Assembly (NCBI RefSeq): GCF_014650895.1
Contig: NZ_BMVV01000001.1
Location: forward strand, 520,222-584,221
Reading direction: 5' to 3'
Length of the DNA stretch: 64,000 bases
Source of the DNA: Streptomyces omiyaensis
Lineage (GTDB): Bacteria > Actinomycetota > Actinomycetes > Streptomycetales > Streptomycetaceae
Of the stretch, positions 61,166-64,000 are shown in pieces; position 1 is the first letter of the stretch, and the number at the start of each line of letters is the position of its first letter. The notes beneath the pieces are model-generated. The model made no database searches. It saw only the letters and a program-made list of their open reading frames with translations, and was not told the DNA's origin. Made by a program: the position numbers and the translations under genes.

Positions 61166-61255
61166 GGTGGGCTCCTTCGTCGGTTCCGGAAGACCGCTCC
61201 CTCGGGCCTCCCGATGACTCCATGGTGCCGCCCGGCCCCGCCCTGCGACGTCGGT

Positions 61256-61822
61256 CTACCGGGCGATCGGCACCCTGGGAATCCTCGGGGTACGACCCTG
61301 ATCCGGGTCCTTCCCGATCACGACCCGCCCCCGGCCGGGACCCCGCCCCGAGGAGGAGGTCCCCCGGCGCCGCAGCCGCGTCCGCGCGGCCGGCACCACC
61401 AGGAGGTGCGCGAGCGCCACCCCGAGCGTGTTCAGGAGCACCGAGTCCACGTCCACGACCTGCCCCGGCACGGCCGTCTGCAACAGCTCCAGGGCCAGGG
61501 ACACCAGCGCCCCCGCCGCCGTCGTCCGGGTCAGCGACCCCCAGCGGGACACGTCGAGCCGGCCCTCGCACATCGGCAGCAGCACCCCGAGCGGGGCGAG
61601 CAGCAGCAGCCCCCCGGCGATCTGCCGGGCCGCCTCGGCGGGCCCGAGCGCCAGATCGGCGCGGAGCCCGGCCAGCGGGACCGTGTTCGGCGCGGTCACC
61701 CAGGCCACGTCACGGGGGAGCAGACCGGCCCAGGCGACGAACAGCAGATGCGCGACCAGGAGCACGAACCCCGTCACGCGGACGACCACGGCGGTGTTCC
61801 CGCCCGAACCTTGACGCTGCAC
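61256..61822 (-). CDS. VanZ family membrane protein
   Basis: A 188-residue protein with four membrane segments. NTVPLAGLRADLALGPAEAA, LLLLAPLGVLLPMCEGRLDV and LALELLQTAVPGQVVDVDSV with LLNTLGVALAHLLV are the VanZ blocks (E-x-x-Q and D-x-D-x-x-x-N). VanZ homologues give low-level teicoplanin resistance in some species, otherwise unknown. GTG at 61822 with GGGGGG 4 bases upstream; TTG at 61831 is less likely. The C terminus is basic and Gly/Arg-rich. Confidence 0.85.
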   Translation of the reverse strand: MQRQGSGGNTAVVVRVTGFVLLVAHLLFVAWAGLLPRDVAWVTAPNTVPLAGLRADLALGPAEAARQIAGGLLLLAPLGVLLPMCEGRLDVSRWGSLTRTTAAGALVSLALELLQTAVPGQVVDVDSVLLNTLGVALAHLLVVPAARTRLRRRGTSSSGRGPGRGRVVIGKDPDQGRTPRIPRVPIAR

Positions 61823-61861
61823 GCCCCCCAAGACGCGGTCCGCGCGGGGAACGGTTCCGTT

Positions 61862-62464
61862 TCAGCCCGCCGGCGTCACCGGGACGGCCGAAGCCGGCGC
61901 GGTCGGCGGCGCCGACTCCGGACGCTCCCGCAGCTCCGTCGTGCACCGGTACCGCTTCGGCGGGTACGCCCCCGGGCCCGCGAGCAGCACCGTGTGCCCG
62001 CCCGCGCCCGCCGAGCTCTCCGCGAAGGTGCACACCAGCTGCGACAGCGCCGCCGGCGCCAGGTCCTCCGGCTGCCGGCTCAGCCGCAGCGTGCCCTCCG
62101 GGTCCCCGCTCCGGCCGCCCGCCACCTTCAGCGGAGCCCGTACCGCCGTGGTGAAGCCGGCCTGCCGCTCCGCCTCCGACGGCTCCGCGAGCAGCTGCGC
62201 GAGCAGCGCCGACGCCGTCCGCACCGGATCGCCGCTCGCCTTGTCCTCCGGCTGCGGCGACCTGCGGTCCACCGGCTCCAGCTGCGAGCCGCACACCAGG
62301 AAGGCCCGCACCGGCACCCCCTGCGCCGGGGCCGGCGCCTCCGTCACGTGGCACGGCACCCGCGACGGGGCCGCGCCCGCGTCCACCGGCACCGACGTCG
62401 TCCTGATCCCGCAGCCGGCGAGGAGCAGCACGAGCCCCGCCGCCGCGGCCGTCCGCAGCCTCAC
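61862..62464 (-). CDS. lipoprotein coupled to the sensor kinase (SCO4905 position)
   Basis: A 200-residue lipoprotein. Lipobox LLAGC at about residues 14-18, then GIRTTSVPVDAGAAPSRVPC, LVCGSQLEPVDRRSP and ALSQLVCTFAESSAGAGG with KRYRCTTEL; the Cys pairs outside the membrane may be disulfide-bonded. GTG at 62464 overlaps the kinase stop by 4 bases, so the two are translated together; the lipoprotein may tune the kinase sensor domain. Gene order matches the afsQ1-afsQ2-lipoprotein set of Streptomyces. Confidence 0.8.
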   Translation of the reverse strand: MRLRTAAAAGLVLLLAGCGIRTTSVPVDAGAAPSRVPCHVTEAPAPAQGVPVRAFLVCGSQLEPVDRRSPQPEDKASGDPVRTASALLAQLLAEPSEAERQAGFTTAVRAPLKVAGGRSGDPEGTLRLSRQPEDLAPAALSQLVCTFAESSAGAGGHTVLLAGPGAYPPKRYRCTTELRERPESAPPTAPASAVPVTPAG

Positions 62465-64000
62465 TCGTCCGTCCCCTCGCCCTGCCGGGAGCCGGTGCCC
62501 AGGGCGCGGGCGACCGCCGACGCGTCCCGGGGCAGCCGCAGCACGAACACCGCGCCGTCCACGGCCCCGTCCTCGCCCGTCGAATTGGCGGCGGAGATCG
62601 TCCCGCCGTGGATGAGCGCGTTCTCCATGGCGATCGACAGGCCCAGTCCGGAGCCGTCCGAGCGGGGCCGCTGCGCGCTCGCCTTGTAGAAGCGGTCGAA
62701 GACGTGCGGCAGCACCTCCCCGGGAATGCCGGGCCCGTGGTCGCGCACCGCGACGACCAGCTCCTCCTCGCCGGAACCGTCCTCCGCCGCGCCCTGCTCG
62801 GTCCGCACCGAGACCCGCACCGGCGAACCGCCGTGCTTCAGCGCGTTCCCGATCAGGTTCGCCAGGATCACGTCCAGCCTCCGCGGATCGAGCCGGCAGA
62901 CGATGCCGCGCTCCGCGTCCAGGTCCACCGCGTCCAGCCAGGCCCGCGCGTCGATGCACGCGGTGATCTGGTCGGCGATGTCCACGTCGTCCAGGACCAG
63001 CCGGGCGGTGCCCGCGTCGAAGCGGGTGACCTCCATCAGGTTTTCCACCAGGTTGTTCAGCCGCCGGGTCTCGCTCACCACGAGCGCCACCGCCGGGGCG
63101 ATCATCGGGTCCAGGGAGTCCTGCTCGTCCTCCAGGACCTCCGTCACCGCCGTCAGCGCGGTCAGCGGCGTCCGCAGCTCGTGCGACATGTCGGCGACGA
63201 ACCGCCGTGAGGACTCCTCCCGGGCGCTCATGTCCGCCACCTTCTTCTGCAGGTTCTCCGCCGCGCTGTTGAAGGTCCGCGACAGATCGGACAGTTCGTC
63301 CGCGCCCGAGACCCGCAGCCGGGTGTCGAGCTTGCCCTCGCCGAGCTGCCGGGCCGCCTCGCCGAGCCGCCGCACCGGCCGCAGCACCGTCGACGCCGCC
63401 ACCTGCGCGAGCAGCACCGAACCGATCACCGCGAGCCCGGTCGCGATCCCCAGCGACCACGACAGCGAGTTGAGGTCCGCCTTCTCCGCCGCCAGCGACT
63501 TGAACATGTACCCGGTGGGACCGCCGCCGTCGATCCGCGTCCCCCCGACCAGGTACGGCGTCCCGCCCCGCTCGGTCCGCTGCCAGAACAGGTGGTACGC
63601 GTACGGGTTCGCGTCCGTCACCGGGCGCCGGGTGCCCACCGCCTCCCGCAGCGCCACCGGCACGTCGGCCAGCGTGAACACGTCCGGGTCCGAGGCGCCC
63701 ACGATCGGCTTCCCCGCCGCCCGCTCGCCGAGCAGCAGCACCTGGTAGCCGGAGCCGTTCTCCGTCATCTCCTCGGAGGTCCGCCGCAGGTCCTCCTGGG
63801 TCGGCCGCAGCGGCAGCGTCGCCACCCGGTTCTGCATCTCGCCCCGGAAGTCGTTGAGCGCGCTGTCCTGGGTGCGCTTGAGCACCGCCTCGCGGTTCAG
63901 CCAGTACGCGATCCCCGACGCCGACACCGCGGCCGTCAGCGCCACCAGCGCGAACACCACGACGAGCCGCAGGCGCAGACTGGACAGCCGCAGCCGGGCG
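62461..64000 (-). CDS. afsQ2: AfsQ2-like sensor histidine kinase (N terminus outside window)
   Basis: The frame is open to the window edge; 512 residues are visible. A membrane helix LRLVVVFALVALTAAVSAS, an extracellular sensor part with YGTP/LVGGTRIDGGGPTGYM, a second helix, HAMP (RRLGEAARQLGEGKLDTRLR), the H box FVADMSHELRTPLTAL, N box ANLIGNALKHGGSPV, G boxes DHGPGIPGE and GSGLGLSIAMENALIHGG. It autophosphorylates on the His and passes the phosphate to a response regulator that should lie beyond the window. Synteny with the lipoprotein gene and with add suggests AfsQ2, a regulator of antibiotic production and nitrogen response; symbol given on that basis. Confidence 0.8.
   Translation of the reverse strand, partial: ARLRLSSLRLRLVVVFALVALTAAVSASGIAYWLNREAVLKRTQDSALNDFRGEMQNRVATLPLRPTQEDLRRTSEEMTENGSGYQVLLLGERAAGKPIVGASDPDVFTLADVPVALREAVGTRRPVTDANPYAYHLFWQRTERGGTPYLVGGTRIDGGGPTGYMFKSLAAEKADLNSLSWSLGIATGLAVIGSVLLAQVAASTVLRPVRRLGEAARQLGEGKLDTRLRVSGADELSDLSRTFNSAAENLQKKVADMSAREESSRRFVADMSHELRTPLTALTAVTEVLEDEQDSLDPMIAPAVALVVSETRRLNNLVENLMEVTRFDAGTARLVLDDVDIADQITACIDARAWLDAVDLDAERGIVCRLDPRRLDVILANLIGNALKHGGSPVRVSVRTEQGAAEDGSGEEELVVAVRDHGPGIPGEVLPHVFDRFYKASAQRPRSDGSGLGLSIAMENALIHGGTISAANSTGEDGAVDGAVFVLRLPRDASAVARALGTGSRQGEGTDE

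Overview
The window is about 72% G+C, has Streptomyces-style codon use (G or C at most third positions), many GTG starts and 4-nt stop/start overlaps, and it carries a run of genes I recognise as the Streptomyces chromosomal core. From memory the order matches the Streptomyces coelicolor interval around SCO4847 (D,D-carboxypeptidase), SCO4848, sdhBADC (SCO4855-4858), a methylmalonyl-CoA-mutase-like gene, a sialic-acid-like cluster, the BMP-type nucleoside ABC transporter with cdd, deoA and add, and finally afsQ2. The organism is therefore a Streptomyces or close relative.

Layout. 1-5.1 kb: end of a GMC oxidoreductase, a GlgA-type glycosyltransferase, a YihY membrane protein and a secreted D,D-carboxypeptidase. 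5.2-11.05 kb: a 5.6-kb integrated element carried inside a small membrane-protein gene (the SCO4848 position, known as the phiBT1 attB gene). It has a phiBT1-type large serine integrase, an HNH nuclease, several very small genes, a NUDIX hydrolase, a regulator that has lost its helix-turn-helix end, a DUF7848 gene, and, at its right end, an intact diverged copy of the very gene it interrupts. A 12-bp direct repeat marks the junctions.

11-21 kb: metallophosphoesterase, peptide-binding protein, a TetR/DUF393/membrane-protein block with two perfect palindromic operators, an alpha/beta hydrolase, a DUF4132-like giant, and an MFS/MarR pair divided by a 31-bp perfect palindrome. 21-25 kb: the succinate dehydrogenase operon sdhC-sdhD-sdhA-sdhB. 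25-36 kb: OHCU decarboxylase-like gene, GH20 lipoprotein, small conserved Streptomyces proteins, an HTH-Clp_N regulator under a triple TTGACAGTC operator, an ECF sigma with a membrane partner, an L,D-transpeptidase, an acyl-CoA mutase large subunit, LysE and MerR. 36-43.3 kb: two divergent operons for a nonulosonic-acid (sialic acid or Kdn type) cell-surface polymer: activating enzyme, synthase and several glycosyltransferases.

43.4-60.3 kb: M20 hydrolase, then nucleoside uptake and salvage (BMP lipoprotein, ABC ATPase, two permeases, cytidine deaminase, thymidine phosphorylase) and, 8 kb on, adenosine deaminase. All four transcription units of this pathway carry a CTACGCGCGTAG-like palindrome upstream, suggesting one regulator. 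In between lie a HAD phosphatase, STAS protein, ECF sigma with SnoaL-like tail, a second L,D-transpeptidase-like protein, an MFS/LysR pair, a hydrolase and a GNAT protein. 60.4-64 kb: a small secreted protein, PspC, VanZ, a lipoprotein and the AfsQ2-like sensor kinase running off the window end.

The most unusual thing here is the element: it appears to bring its own replacement for the gene it breaks, with the attB core altered by one base in the carried copy.
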